Positions 25,193 through 34,667 of a stretch of 64,000 bases of DNA are shown here, one piece after another. The position numbers were made by a program, and so were the translations under genes. Under the pieces are notes generated by a model that was not told the DNA's origin, did not search any database, and worked only from the letters and a program-made list of their open reading frames with translations. Source of the DNA: Streptomyces sp. NBC_01454 (GTDB lineage Bacteria > Actinomycetota > Actinomycetes > Streptomycetales > Streptomycetaceae); contig NZ_CP109460.1 in assembly GCF_036227565.1 (NCBI RefSeq), forward strand, positions 5,766,001 through 5,830,000, given 5' to 3'. Each line of letters starts with the position of its first letter. Position 1 is the first letter of the stretch.

Positions 25193-25873
25193 TCAGCCCG
25201 ATGCCGACTCGCCGCCCGACCCCTCCGCCCGCTCGCCGCTCTCCTCCCCCCGCCCGAGCAGCGCGAGGAAGTCCCGGAAGGCCGCCGGCATGTCCACCTC
25301 CTGGGGATCCAGCAGCCATTGCAGCTGGAGCCCGTCCAGCACGGCGACCATCAGCGGCGCCGCCCGCTCCGGTGTCAGTCCGCCGGGCAGGGTGTCGCCG
25401 CACTCCGTCCGCAGCGCCTCGGCCAGCGAGGCGCGTACGGAGCGGAAGCGGGATTCGAAGAAGGCGCGGGCGGGGTGGTCCTCGGTGACGCTGTCGGCGG
25501 ACAGCACCGTGTAGGTCCGCACGATGCCGGGGCGGGTGGCGTTGTAGTCGACGAGCGCGGCGAGGGTGCCGGTGCGGCTCCCGGACGCCGCGGCGGCCGA
25601 GGCCAGGTCCCAGCGGTCGCGTGCCTCCAGCACGCCGACCAGCAGTTGTTCCTTCGTCGGGAAGTGGTGCAGCAGCCCCTGCTGGGTCAGTCCGGCGCGC
25701 TCGGCGACGGCGGCGAGCGTGGTGCGGCGGTAGCCGCGTTCCGCGATGAGCTCCATCGCGGACTGCAGGATGGCCTCCCGCCGCTCCACGCGCCGGGCCT
25801 CCCGGCCGCCGCCGCCGGTCCGGGGTGCGCCCGGTCCGCCGTCGTGGGATCCGTCCTGGTCTCGTGCAGTCAC
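25193..25873 (-). CDS. TetR family transcriptional regulator
   Basis: 226 residues from a GTG. The N-terminal helix-turn-helix is clear (ILQSAMELIAERGYRRTTLA, AVAERAGLTQQGLLHHFPTK), and the all-helical ligand domain follows up to about residue 200. N- and C-termini are low-complexity, polar and probably disordered. It is divergent from the GH3 beta-glucosidase with 140 bp between starts; the CCTGGTGACCAGG palindrome in that gap is the likely operator. A sugar-related ligand is inferred from the neighbour only. Confidence 0.93.
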   Translation of the reverse strand: MTARDQDGSHDGGPGAPRTGGGGREARRVERREAILQSAMELIAERGYRRTTLAAVAERAGLTQQGLLHHFPTKEQLLVGVLEARDRWDLASAAAASGSRTGTLAALVDYNATRPGIVRTYTVLSADSVTEDHPARAFFESRFRSVRASLAEALRTECGDTLPGGLTPERAAPLMVAVLDGLQLQWLLDPQEVDMPAAFRDFLALLGRGEESGERAEGSGGESASG

Positions 25874-25946
25874 CGGCCGAGCGTATCCCTCGCGTGGAGA
25901 TCCCGTACGACTGATGCATCGGAAAAGTAACGGTCCCTACCGCGTG

Positions 25947-25959
25947 CCTGGTGACCAGG
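25947..25959. promoter_or_regulatory. Operator-like 13-bp palindrome between tetR and the GH3 gene
   Basis: CCTGGT-G-ACCAGG is perfectly symmetric around one base and lies 55 bp before the beta-glucosidase start and 74 bp before tetR. Confidence 0.55.
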
Positions 25960-26013
25960 TCAGAATCCGGACAGGGGGCCTGTTCGACCACTCAGGGAAC
26001 ACCGGAGAACCGC

Positions 26014-28572
26014 ATGACCGATGACCAGACCCACGGGCCCGCCGGTGCCGCCGCCGACGCCGGTCCGCCCGCCCGCGGCCACGCGCAGGACCACGCCGCG
26101 GCGGTGGAGCGGGCGCTCGCCGCACTCGACCTCGACACCAAGGTCCGCCTGCTGTCCGGCCAGGACATGTGGACCCTGCCGGCGGTGCCGGCGATCGGGC
26201 TGCGGTCGCTGGTGATGTCGGACGGCCCGGTCGGGGTCCGGGGCCGGGAGTGGAGCGCCGACGACCCCTCGGTGGCGCTGCCCGGCCCCACGGCACTGGC
26301 CGCCACCTGGGACCCCGCACTCGCGCGCCGGGCCGGCCACCTCCTCGCGCAGGAGGCCCGCCGCAAGGGCGTGCACGTCCTCCTGGCGCCGACCGTCAAT
26401 CTGCACCGCTCCCCGCTGGGTGGCCGTCATTTCGAGTGCTATTCGGAAGACCCGCTGCTCACCGGCGTGATCGGCGCCGGATATGTCCGCGGGGTGCAGG
26501 AGGGCGGGGTCGGCGCGACGGTCAAGCACTTCGTCGGCAACGACGCCGAGACCGACCGGTTCACCGTCGACAACCGCATCGCCCCGCGCCCGCTGCGCGA
26601 GCTGTATCTCGCGCCCTTCGAGCACCTCGTCGAAAACGCCCGCCCCTGGGCGGTCATGACCGCCTACAACCAGGTCAACGGCTCGACCATGACCGAGCAC
26701 CGCGCGCTGGTCCAGGGCGTGCTGCGCGGCGAATGGGGTTTCGACGGCTGCAACGTCTCCGACTGGACGGCCGCCCGCGACACCGTGCGCGCGCTGCGCG
26801 GCGGCCTCGATGTGGCGATGCCCGGCCCCCGTACCGTCTACGGCGCGCCGCTGGCAGAGGTCGTCCGTGCGGGTGAGGTGGCGGAGTCCGAGGTGGACGA
26901 CGCGGTGCGCCGGGTGCTGCTGCTCGCGGCCCGCACGGGGTGTCTCGACGGGGTGCCGGCCGCGGTGGACCCGTCCGCGGTCCCCGGGGACATCGACGGC
27001 CGGGCCGTGGCCCGCGACCTCGCCCGGCGTGGCTGCGTCCTGCTGCGCAACGAGCCCGTGGCCGGGGCACGGCGGGCGCTGCCGCTGGAGGCCGCGGGGC
27101 TGCGCAGGGTCGCGGTCATCGGGGCGGCCGCGCGGGACGCCCGGGTGCTCGGCGGCGGCTCCGCGACCGTCTTCCCCGAGGCCGTGATCTCCCCGCTGGA
27201 GGGGCTGCGCGCCGCGCTGCCCGACGGGGTCGAGGTCACCTACGCCGCCGGCGCCGAGGCGCACACCCGGGTGCCCCACGCCCGCGACGGCTTCACGCTG
27301 ACCGCCCGCTACCTCGCCGCGGACGGCCAACTCCTCGCCGAGACCCGGCAGTCCGACGGCGCGGTGCAGGTGATGGGCTGCTTCCCGCGGGGCGTCACCC
27401 GGCAGAATCTGCACGCCGTCGAGCTGACCGGCAGCTACCTCCCGCAGTGCGGCGGCAGCCACACCTTCGCCGTCTCCGGCACCGGTGAACTGCGGCTGAT
27501 CGTCGGCGGTTCGGTCCTCTTCGACGGCCGGTGTGCGCCGGAGGGCAACGACCCCTTCGAGGCGTTCATGAAGCCCGTCGAGCGGCGGGTGACGGCGGAG
27601 CTGACGGCAGGCGAACGCGTCGAGGTCACCGTGCGGTTCGTGCCGGGCGGCCCGGACCTGGGCGAGGGCCTGGACGGGCTGCACTTCGCCCTCGGCCACC
27701 ACTCGCCGCGGTCCGACGCGGAGGCCCGGATCGCGGAGGCGGTCCGCGCCGCCGAGGACGCCGATGTCGCGATCGTGGTCGTCGCCACCACCGAAGAAGT
27801 CGAGTCCGAGGGCTTCGACCGCGGCGATCTGCGACTGCCCGGACGCCAGGACGAGCTGGTCACCCGGGTCGCCGCCGCGAACCCGCACACCGTCGTGGTC
27901 GTCAACGCCGGCTCCCCCGTGGAACTGCCGTGGCGGGAACAGGTCCCGGCCGTGCTGCTGAGCTGGTTCCCCGGCCAGGAGGCCGGTGCGGCGCTGGCCG
28001 ACGTCCTGCTCGGCGCCCACGAGCCGGGCGGACGGCTCCCCACCACCTGGCCGGCCCGCCTGACCGACGCCCCGGTCACCACCGTCATCCCGGACGGCGG
28101 TCAACTTCACTACTCCGAGGGAGTGTTCATCGGCTACCGCGCCTGGCAGCGGTCCGCCGCCACTCCCGCCTACCCCTTCGGCCACGGTCTGGGCTACACC
28201 GACTGGGAGTACGAGTCGCTGGACACGACCCCCGACTCGGTGCGGGTGCGGGTCCGCAACACCGGCGGACGGCCCGGCCGCGAGGTCGTCCAGATCTACC
28301 TGGCGCCCACCGCGGACGCCGCCCCGGACGCACCCGAGCGCCCGGAGCGCTGGCTGGCCGGCTTCGCCGTCGTCGAGGCCGGCCCGGGCGAGAGCGCGGA
28401 GGCCGAGATCCCGCTGCCGGACCGGGCCTTCGCGGTGTGGGGCTCCGCTTCCGAAGGCTCGGCAGGGAGCGAGGCGGACGACGGCTGGCGCCGGGTCAAG
28501 GGTGTCTACCTCGTCGAGGCCGCGCACAGCGCCGAGGACCGTCGGCTGACGGCGGAGGTCACCGTCGGCTGA
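26014..28572 (+). CDS. Glycoside hydrolase family 3 beta-glucosidase with PA14 insert
   Basis: 852 residues, cytoplasmic (no signal peptide). GH3 N-domain up to about residue 300, with substrate-binding KHFVGNDAETDR and catalytic nucleophile Asp250 in GCNVSDWTA. A PA14-like carbohydrate-binding insert occupies roughly 420-560 (VQVMGCFPRG, GTGELRLIVGGSVLFDG). The GH3 C-domain carries the acid/base region TTEEVESEGFDRGDL, and a fibronectin-like domain ends the protein. This is the BglX/beta-glucosidase arrangement with inserted PA14 known from Streptomyces and fungi. GGAG seven bases upstream supports the ATG. Regulated by the divergent TetR by inference. Confidence 0.95.
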   Translation: MTDDQTHGPAGAAADAGPPARGHAQDHAAAVERALAALDLDTKVRLLSGQDMWTLPAVPAIGLRSLVMSDGPVGVRGREWSADDPSVALPGPTALAATWDPALARRAGHLLAQEARRKGVHVLLAPTVNLHRSPLGGRHFECYSEDPLLTGVIGAGYVRGVQEGGVGATVKHFVGNDAETDRFTVDNRIAPRPLRELYLAPFEHLVENARPWAVMTAYNQVNGSTMTEHRALVQGVLRGEWGFDGCNVSDWTAARDTVRALRGGLDVAMPGPRTVYGAPLAEVVRAGEVAESEVDDAVRRVLLLAARTGCLDGVPAAVDPSAVPGDIDGRAVARDLARRGCVLLRNEPVAGARRALPLEAAGLRRVAVIGAAARDARVLGGGSATVFPEAVISPLEGLRAALPDGVEVTYAAGAEAHTRVPHARDGFTLTARYLAADGQLLAETRQSDGAVQVMGCFPRGVTRQNLHAVELTGSYLPQCGGSHTFAVSGTGELRLIVGGSVLFDGRCAPEGNDPFEAFMKPVERRVTAELTAGERVEVTVRFVPGGPDLGEGLDGLHFALGHHSPRSDAEARIAEAVRAAEDADVAIVVVATTEEVESEGFDRGDLRLPGRQDELVTRVAAANPHTVVVVNAGSPVELPWREQVPAVLLSWFPGQEAGAALADVLLGAHEPGGRLPTTWPARLTDAPVTTVIPDGGQLHYSEGVFIGYRAWQRSAATPAYPFGHGLGYTDWEYESLDTTPDSVRVRVRNTGGRPGREVVQIYLAPTADAAPDAPERPERWLAGFAVVEAGPGESAEAEIPLPDRAFAVWGSASEGSAGSEADDGWRRVKGVYLVEAAHSAEDRRLTAEVTVG

Positions 28573-28584
28573 CCGGCCCGGGAG

Positions 28585-28614
28585 CGGGGGCGCCGCCCAC
28601 CGGGTGCGCCCCCG
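28585..28614. terminator. Hairpin after the GH3 gene
   Basis: Nine-base perfect arms CGGGGGCGC / GCGCCCCCG around a 12-base loop, in the gap between the converging GH3 and DUF4097 genes. Confidence 0.7.
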
Positions 28615-28621
28615 CCGGTCC

Positions 28622-29323
28622 TCAGGAGGTCACCACCGACACATCACCGCCGCTCGTGCGCGCCGTCACCTTGTGCGCGGAGCGCCCGTCCACCGGCACG
28701 GCGACCTTGCGGTGCCCCCCGCTGGTCGAGGCCTCGACCGCGTACGCCCCCTTCGGGAGGCGGATGGTGACATTGCCGCCGCTGGTGCGGCCCGCCACCT
28801 GGTCGGGCGCCGCGGCCAGCGCGAGGTCCACATTGCCGCCGCTGGTCTTCGCCCGTACGGAGCGCGCCGCACAGTCCGTGACCTTGACGTCGCCGCCGCT
28901 GGTCTCCGCGGCGATGGCGCCCTTGGTGCCCCGCAGGGTGATGTCCCCGCCGCTGGTGAGCAGATCGACCGAGGCGGTGCGCGGCAGCAGCACCCGGTAG
29001 TCGACCTCGCACCGGCGCCCCATGCCGCACTCCGCGGCCTTCAGCGTCAGCCGGCCGTCCTTGACCGTGTGGGCGGGGCTCGGCTTGCGGTCGTTGTAGC
29101 GGTACTTCTCCGTCACCCGGACCGGGCCGGCGCCGTCGACCGGCACGATCTCGATGTTCCCGCCGTGTGTGGTCGCCGACAGCGCGCCGACCGTGCCCGG
29201 TACGGCGTACGTGCGCTGCGCCGTCTTCGTCGGACCGTAGTCCGGCAGCGAGCAGCCCGCCACCACCAGCACGCCCAACGCCGCACCGGACAGAAGCAGA
29301 TGAGGAGCACGGAGGCGGGCCAT
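28622..29323 (-). CDS. DUF4097-type lipoprotein with repeated TSGG beta-helix motifs
   Basis: 233 residues from ATG 29323 (GGGAGAACC upstream); a longer frame lacks a signal sequence at its start. The N-terminus is a lipoprotein signal (LLLSGAALGVLVVAGC). The mature protein is a DUF4097 head that repeats T-S-G-G-D/N-V motifs about every 18-22 residues (six TSGG copies, plus THGGNIEI), the pattern of a small right-handed beta-helix or beta-solenoid. The role of the family is unknown. The gene converges on the beta-glucosidase; the repeat units are visible in the DNA as recurrent GCCGCCGCTGGT blocks. Confidence 0.88.
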   Translation of the reverse strand: MARLRAPHLLLSGAALGVLVVAGCSLPDYGPTKTAQRTYAVPGTVGALSATTHGGNIEIVPVDGAGPVRVTEKYRYNDRKPSPAHTVKDGRLTLKAAECGMGRRCEVDYRVLLPRTASVDLLTSGGDITLRGTKGAIAAETSGGDVKVTDCAARSVRAKTSGGNVDLALAAAPDQVAGRTSGGNVTIRLPKGAYAVEASTSGGHRKVAVPVDGRSAHKVTARTSGGDVSVVTS

Positions 29324-29447
29324 GGTGTCGGTTCTCCCGGGGCAGACGGCGGATCGGATCGGACCGGAAAGCCGGTCACTGTTCATCGTGCCGTCATCGC
29401 GCCCTGCGCGCGTCGCCGCACAGGATGACCTTCGCCCGGCCGCGCCC

Positions 29448-30494
29448 CTAGGGGGCTCCCGCAGCCGGCGGCCGCGCCGAGAAGCGGTACACGGTGTGCG
29501 TGCGGTAGTGCGCGCCGGGCCGCAGCACGGTACCGGGGAAGTCCGGACGGTTGGGGGAGTCCGGGAAGTGCTGGGTTTCCAGGGCGAGTCCGGCCCGCGG
29601 ACCGTAGGGGATTCCCGAGCTGCCGGTCAGGGATCCGTCGAGGTGGTCGGCGGTGTAGAGCTGCAGACCGGGCTCGGTGGTGGCCAGCTCCAGCACCCGG
29701 CCCGACGGCGGGTCGGACAGCTCGGCGACCGTGCGCGGCGCCGCCACGGCCCCGCCGTCGAGCACGAAATTGTGGTCGTATCCGCGGCTCACCGCCCGCG
29801 CCGCCCGGAAGTCGAAGCGGGTGCCGGCCACGTCGGCGGGCGCGCCGGGCAGCGGGATGCCGGTGCCGTCGACGGGCGTGTACCGGGACGCCGCCAGCCG
29901 CAGTTCATGGCCGGTGGCGGGGCCGCTGCCGTCACCGCCCAGGTTGAGGTAGGTGTGGTTGGTCAGGTTGACGACGGTCGGGGCGTCGGTGCGGGCGCGC
30001 GAGACGAGATGCAGCGCACCGTCGGGGGTCAGGGTGTAGGCCACCCGCACGTCCAGGGCGCCGGGAAAGCCCTCCTCGCCGTCCGGACTGACCCGGTGCA
30101 GCTCCACGCCGCCGGCAACCTCCTGGGCGCTCCACACCACCCGGGAGAAGTTGCGCGGCCCGCCGTGCAGGCTGTGCCGCCCGTCGTTCGGCGTCAGCCG
30201 GTGCCTTCTGCCGTCGAGCGGGAAGGATGCCCCGGCGATCCGGTTCGCATACCGCCCGACCAGCGCACCGAAGTGCGACCCGCTGTGCGCGAGATACCCG
30301 TCCAGATCCGCGAATCCCAGGGCCAGTTGCGCCCGCGTCCCGTCCCGGTCCGGGGCCTGGAGGGTCTGGATGATCCCGCCGTACGTCAGGACGCGCACCC
30401 GCAGCCCGCCCGGGCCCGACTCCAGGGTCCAGCGCTCGACGGGTGTGCCGTCCTCCAGCGCGCCGAAGGGTTCCCTGCTGACCTGCGTCGTCAT
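29448..30494 (-). CDS. Aldose 1-epimerase (mutarotase)
   Basis: 348 residues. The GalM fold is evident: sugar-contact HSGSHFGALVGRYANRIAG near residue 75, LHGGPRNFSRVVW, and the catalytic His in NLTNHTYLNLGG near residue 170. A C-terminal ALETQHFPDSPNRPDFP carries the catalytic Glu. It interconverts alpha and beta anomers of hexoses. No signal peptide. It sits between the DUF4097 lipoprotein and the SGNH hydrolase, same direction. The nearest sugar gene is the beta-glucosidase, a functional link that is only plausible. Confidence 0.95.
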   Translation of the reverse strand: MTTQVSREPFGALEDGTPVERWTLESGPGGLRVRVLTYGGIIQTLQAPDRDGTRAQLALGFADLDGYLAHSGSHFGALVGRYANRIAGASFPLDGRRHRLTPNDGRHSLHGGPRNFSRVVWSAQEVAGGVELHRVSPDGEEGFPGALDVRVAYTLTPDGALHLVSRARTDAPTVVNLTNHTYLNLGGDGSGPATGHELRLAASRYTPVDGTGIPLPGAPADVAGTRFDFRAARAVSRGYDHNFVLDGGAVAAPRTVAELSDPPSGRVLELATTEPGLQLYTADHLDGSLTGSSGIPYGPRAGLALETQHFPDSPNRPDFPGTVLRPGAHYRTHTVYRFSARPPAAGAP

Positions 30495-30544
30495 GTCCGT
30501 GAGCCTATGCCCGCCGGCGGGCGCCGCGGACCCGGTGTGCGGCG

Positions 30545-31453
30545 CTACCGCCCCGGCCGGGTGACCACCCGGTACGCCAGCTCCGCCAGCTCCTGCTGGC
30601 CGCGGGCGCCGGGGTGGAACCAGTCCCAGGTGCTCAACTGCCGTCCGGTGAAGCGGTAGTCGAAGACCGCCGGGTCGAACCGGCACAGCGGATCCTTGCC
30701 GCACACCTGCGCCATCGCGGAGTTGTACGCCTTCACCCGCTTCTGCACGCCCGCCCGCCGGTCCTGGGCCGCCTTCGTCAGATCGTCCGGATCGCGCAGC
30801 ATCGATCCGCACAGGCCCAGCTTCCACACCTGCTTGCCGAGCGGGTTCTTGCGCCCCTCGGACCACAGCCGCAACAGGTCCGGCACCGCCGCGACATACA
30901 CCTGGGTGTGCGGCAGAGCACGCCGCAGCTGCCGCAGGGACCGTTCGAAGTCGGCCCGGAAGCCGGCCTCGGGCGTCATCGCCGTCACGTCGTTCCGGCA
31001 GGCGTCATTGGCGCCGATCAGGACCGTGACCAGCTCGGGTTTGCGGCGGACGGCCGAGGCGACCTGCTCGGGCAGATCGCTCATCAGCGCACCGGTCCGG
31101 GCGAAGTTCCAGCTGTGGGTGGCGGGCCGTTCGACCAGCCGCCGGGCGAGGCTGTCGACCGTGGGGTCGGTGCCGGTGGCCCAGGAGACCCGGGGGCAGT
31201 CGGCGAGCACCGTACAGGCGTCGAAGCCGGCGGTGATGGAGTCGCCGAGCGCCGCGATCGAGCCGGGGTCGGTGCGCCAGACGGGTGCGGGCCTGCCGTG
31301 CCGCTTGCCCGACGCGCCGGAGTGTGCCCCGGAGTCGTCGGCACTACAGCCGGTGAGGGCGATCAGGAGTGCGGACGCGGCGGCGACGGTACGTGAGGGG
31401 AACCGGCAAAGGGAGTGACGGCGGGGGCGCAAGGGCCGATTGATCTGCGTCAT
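30545..31453 (-). CDS. SGNH/GDSL-family hydrolase lipoprotein
   Basis: 302 residues from ATG 31453 (GGAGGGGACAGGGG just upstream). The signal peptide ends in a lipobox (ALLIALTGC). SGNH blocks: block I IAALGDSITAGFDAC (nucleophile Ser), block II region NFARTGALMSD, block III VLIGANDACRND (Gly, Asn), block V STWDWFHPGARG (Asp, His). It is an extracytoplasmic esterase or lipase anchored to the membrane; several Cys pairs suggest disulphides. The substrate is unknown. It is the last gene of a same-strand run with the epimerase and DUF4097 genes. Confidence 0.93.
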   Translation of the reverse strand: MTQINRPLRPRRHSLCRFPSRTVAAASALLIALTGCSADDSGAHSGASGKRHGRPAPVWRTDPGSIAALGDSITAGFDACTVLADCPRVSWATGTDPTVDSLARRLVERPATHSWNFARTGALMSDLPEQVASAVRRKPELVTVLIGANDACRNDVTAMTPEAGFRADFERSLRQLRRALPHTQVYVAAVPDLLRLWSEGRKNPLGKQVWKLGLCGSMLRDPDDLTKAAQDRRAGVQKRVKAYNSAMAQVCGKDPLCRFDPAVFDYRFTGRQLSTWDWFHPGARGQQELAELAYRVVTRPGR

Positions 31454-31774
31454 CCCCTGTCCCCTCCGGCGTGCGAGTGATATCTCTTCGGGTACCGACG
31501 GTACGTCACCACCCGACCGGCGCCGCGCGGTAGCTTTGCCCCGTGCCTGCCGGGCGGTGACCCAACGTGGCAAGTGCAGTCGGCACAGACAAATTACATC
31601 ACGTCATTTCCTGTCCCATTTGCGGCAAATTCCGCCTAATGGTGTTTACTGTAGGTCACCAGCACGCTGGTGCCGAAGTGACCACTGGGGCAGAATGACA
31701 ACTGTCCCGGCCGCAACCGGAACGGGCACGAGGCCGCTGGGGAAGGCGAACCTCGAACCGCACTGGAGGTCCCG
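31454..31774. other. Divergent intergenic region of the SGNH and DUF3145 genes
   Basis: About 320 bp with a relatively AT-rich core at 31580-31700, as expected for promoters facing both ways. A CACCAGCACGCTGGTG palindrome (31659-31674) lies in the core and could be a regulator site. No gene is recognised in it. Confidence 0.6.
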
Positions 31775-32269
31775 GTGACGACACGTGGAGTTCTGTACGT
31801 CCACTCCGCTCCGCGCGCGCTGTGCCCGCACGTTGAATGGGCCGTGGCGGGCGTCCTCGGCGTGCGCGTCAATCTCGACTGGATCCGCCAGCCGGCGTCC
31901 CCGGGCACCTGGAGAGCCGAGTTCTCGTGGCAGGGCGAGGCCGGCACGGCCTCCAAGCTGGCCTCCGCGCTGCGCGGCTGGCATCTGCTGCGCTTCGAAG
32001 TGACCGCGGAGCCCTGTCCCGGCGCCGAGGGCGAGCGCTACAGCTCCACCCCCGACCTGGGCATCTTCCACGCCGTCACGGGCATCCACGGCGACATCCT
32101 GATCCCCGAGGACCGGCTTCGCGCCGCGGTCGCCCGCTCCGCGCGCGGCGAGACCGAGCTGGCCGCCGAGGTCGACAAGCTCCTCGGCAAGCCCTGGGAC
32201 GACGAACTGGAGCCGTTCCGGTACGCGGGCGAGGGCGCCCCGGTCCGCTGGCTGCACCAGGTCGTCTAG
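31775..32269 (+). CDS. DUF3145 family protein
   Basis: 164 residues, matching the size of the actinobacterial DUF3145 family, which I recognise from the opening TTRGVLYVHSAPRALCPHVEWA and the core LDWIRQPASPGTWRAEFSW. The GTG start is preceded by TGGAGGTCCC. No membrane segment, signal or catalytic motif is seen; it is a conserved cytoplasmic protein of unknown function in many actinobacteria. It lies upstream of the dehydrogenase in the same direction, 100 bp away. Confidence 0.9.
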   Translation: MTTRGVLYVHSAPRALCPHVEWAVAGVLGVRVNLDWIRQPASPGTWRAEFSWQGEAGTASKLASALRGWHLLRFEVTAEPCPGAEGERYSSTPDLGIFHAVTGIHGDILIPEDRLRAAVARSARGETELAAEVDKLLGKPWDDELEPFRYAGEGAPVRWLHQVV

Positions 32270-32369
32270 GGCCTGTCGCGCGGGCCCGGTCCGCGCGGCA
32301 CGCCGCCGGGGGGCGCCCGACATGCGCCGGCCTTGCCTTCGAGTCCACTTCACGCTCTAGCGTGCCGTC

Positions 32370-33260
32370 ATGGCTGACAACAACGCTTCCGACACCCGCT
32401 CCGTGGCGGTGCTCGGCACCGGCATCATGGGCGCGGCGATGGCCCGCAACCTCGCCCGGGCCGGTCTGGACGTCCGCGCCTGGAACCGCACCCGCGCCAG
32501 GGCCGAGCCGCTGGCCGCCGACGGGATCCGGGTCACCGGCACCCCCGCCGAGGCCGTGGACGGCGCCGACGTGGTCCTCACGATGCTGCTCGACGGGCCC
32601 GCGGCCCTCGACGCGCTGCGGCAGGCGGCCCCCGTCCTTACCCCAGGTGCGCTGTGGCTTCAGATGGGCACGGTGGGAGCCGAAGGGCTCGCCCCGCTCG
32701 CCCGGTTCGCCGCGGAACACGGACTGCGGTTCGTGGACGCGCCCGTTCTGGGCACCAAGGATCCCGCGGAAAAGGGGGAGTTGACGATCCTGGCGGCCGG
32801 GTCGCGGGACGTCCGCGAGCGCGCCGAGCGGATCTTCGGCATCGTCGGGAGCCACACCCGGTGGGTCGGTGAGGACGCCGCCGACGGCGCCGCGAGCCGT
32901 CTCAAGCTCGTCGTCAACACCTGGGTGCTCACGGTCATCAGCGGTACGGGTGAGTCTCTCGCGCTCGCCAAGGGGCTCGGGGTGGACCCGCGTGACTTCC
33001 TCGCCGCGATCGCCGGCGGGGCGCTCGATCTGCCGTACCTCCGGCTGAAATCCGAGTTGATCCTGTCCGAGAACTACCCCGCCAGCTTCACCGTCTCCGC
33101 CGCCCGCAAGGACGCCCGGCTCATCACCGAGGCCGCCCAGGACGCCGGCGTCCACGTGGATCTGCTGGCGGCGGCCGCGGAGCGCTTCCGCCGCGCCGAG
33201 CGGCAGGGCCACGGCGACAAGGACGCGTCGGCCGCGTACTACGCCGGCTTCGACGACTGA
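32370..33260 (+). CDS. NAD(P)-dependent oxidoreductase, 3-hydroxyisobutyrate dehydrogenase family
   Basis: 296 residues. The N-terminal Rossmann fold has VAVLGTGIMGAAMARNLARAG and an Asn-Arg-Thr after the second strand (VRAWNRTRARAE), pointing to NADP(H) preference. The substrate signature (APVLGTKDPAEKGELTI) and the conserved catalytic Lys region (GAASRLKLVVNTWVL) follow. The family reduces beta-hydroxyacids and, in some members, imines or succinic semialdehyde; the substrate is not predictable here. A perfect 16-bp terminator hairpin follows. Confidence 0.93.
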   Translation: MADNNASDTRSVAVLGTGIMGAAMARNLARAGLDVRAWNRTRARAEPLAADGIRVTGTPAEAVDGADVVLTMLLDGPAALDALRQAAPVLTPGALWLQMGTVGAEGLAPLARFAAEHGLRFVDAPVLGTKDPAEKGELTILAAGSRDVRERAERIFGIVGSHTRWVGEDAADGAASRLKLVVNTWVLTVISGTGESLALAKGLGVDPRDFLAAIAGGALDLPYLRLKSELILSENYPASFTVSAARKDARLITEAAQDAGVHVDLLAAAAERFRRAERQGHGDKDASAAYYAGFDD

Positions 33261-33268
33261 GACGGCAG

Positions 33269-33304
33269 CGGGCCCGTCCGGTGATCTCTCACCGGACGGG
33301 CCCG
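33269..33304. terminator. Bidirectional terminator between the dehydrogenase and fabF
   Basis: Two perfect 16-bp arms (33269-33284 and 33289-33304, beginning CGGGCCCGTCCGG) enclose a TCTC tetraloop. It lies between two converging genes (stops at 33260 and 33325), so it can stop transcription from both sides. Confidence 0.88.
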
Positions 33305-33324
33305 TTACGGGTACTGAGGGGGCC

Positions 33325-34590
33325 TCAGACCGAGCGGAAGGCCAGGACCACGTTGTGGCCGCCGAAGCCGAACGAGTCGTTCAGGGCCGCGATCCGGCCC
33401 TCGGCCGGCAGCTTGCGGGGCTCGCCGCGGACGATGTCCCCGTCGACCTCCGGGTCGAGCTCGTCGAGGTTGATCGTCGGCGGAGCCACCCGGTGGTACA
33501 GCGCCAGGATCGAGGCAACCGTCTCGATACCGCCCGCGCCGCCCAGGAGGTGGCCGGTCATCGACTTCGTGGCGGAGACCGCCATGTGGTCGACGTCGTC
33601 GCCGAAGACCTTGCGCAGCGCCTTCAGTTCGGCCAGGTCGCCCTGCGGCGTGGAGGTGGCGTGCGCGTTGACGTGCACGACCTCCGCCGGGTCGAGGTCG
33701 GTGGCCTGAAGGAGGTTCTGCAGCGCGTGCGCGATGCCGTTGCCGGACGGCTCGGGCTGCACGATGTCGTGGCTGTCGGCGGAGATGCCCTGGCCGACGG
33801 CCTCGGCGTAGACCCGGGCGCCGCGCTTGGCGGCGTGCTCGGCCGACTCCAGGACGATGACGCCGGCGCCCTCGCCCATGACGAAGCCGTTGCGTGCGGT
33901 GTCGAAGGGCCGCGAGGCGCCCTGCGGGTCGTCGTTGGACTTCGACATCGCCATCATGTTGCCGAAGGCCACGATCGGCAGCGGGTGGATGGCCGCCTCC
34001 GTACCGCCCGCGACGACGATGTCGGCACGGCCCGTACGGATCATCTCGATGGCGTAGCCGATGGCCTCGGAGCCGGACGCACAGGCACTGACCGGGGTGT
34101 GCACACCGGCGCGGGCGTTCACGTCCAGGCCGACGTTGGCGGACGGGCCGTTGGGCATCAGCATCGGCACGGTGTGCGGGGAGACGCGGCGGACGCCCTT
34201 CTCCTTGAGCACGTCGTACTGGCCGAGCAGGGTGGTCACGCCGCCGATGCCGGAGGCGATGACGGCGCCGAGCCGGTCGGGGTCAACCGAGGTGTCCTCG
34301 CCGGCCTTGGCGGTGAAACCGGCGTCCGCCCAGGCCTCACGGGCCGCGATCAGCGCGAACTGCGCCGAGCGGTCCAGCTTGCGGGCCTGCGCCCGGGGGA
34401 GGACCTCCGACGGGTCCACGGCCGCCTGTGCGGCGATCCGGACGGGAAGGTCGGCCGCCCAGTCCTGGTCGAGGCTGCCGACGCCGGACTGTCCGGCGAG
34501 CAGGGCCTCCCAGGTCGAAGCGCTGTCGCCACCCAGCGGTGTGGTTGCGCCGATACCGGTGACGACCACGGTGCGATTGGTCGCGTTCAC
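33325..34590 (-). CDS. fabF: 3-oxoacyl-ACP synthase II
   Basis: 421 residues. It elongates fatty acids by condensing acyl-ACP with malonyl-ACP. The nucleophilic Cys is in VSACASGSEAIGYA, the two His of the C-H-H triad in HVNAHATSTPQGD and SMTGHLLGGAGG, with the Lys of TKSM. The GTG at 34590 gives VNATNRTVVVTGIG, the family N-terminus in Streptomyces, and is preceded by GGAG at 11-12 bases; a longer open frame upstream is ignored. Last gene of the fab operon, 77 bp after acpP, with a strong terminator after it. Confidence 0.97.
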   Translation of the reverse strand: MNATNRTVVVTGIGATTPLGGDSASTWEALLAGQSGVGSLDQDWAADLPVRIAAQAAVDPSEVLPRAQARKLDRSAQFALIAAREAWADAGFTAKAGEDTSVDPDRLGAVIASGIGGVTTLLGQYDVLKEKGVRRVSPHTVPMLMPNGPSANVGLDVNARAGVHTPVSACASGSEAIGYAIEMIRTGRADIVVAGGTEAAIHPLPIVAFGNMMAMSKSNDDPQGASRPFDTARNGFVMGEGAGVIVLESAEHAAKRGARVYAEAVGQGISADSHDIVQPEPSGNGIAHALQNLLQATDLDPAEVVHVNAHATSTPQGDLAELKALRKVFGDDVDHMAVSATKSMTGHLLGGAGGIETVASILALYHRVAPPTINLDELDPEVDGDIVRGEPRKLPAEGRIAALNDSFGFGGHNVVLAFRSV

Positions 34591-34667
34591 GGGAATTCTT
34601 ACTCCACGGGTAGAGGGGTCTGAATCGACGGCGCCACCGCGGGGTGGCGACATGCGCGGGAGCTGGA

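Noticed and set aside
25960-28527. A stop-free minus-strand frame of 855 codons opposite the beta-glucosidase
   Set aside because: The plus strand encodes a complete GH3 enzyme with catalytic residues; the opposite frame has no recognisable motif.
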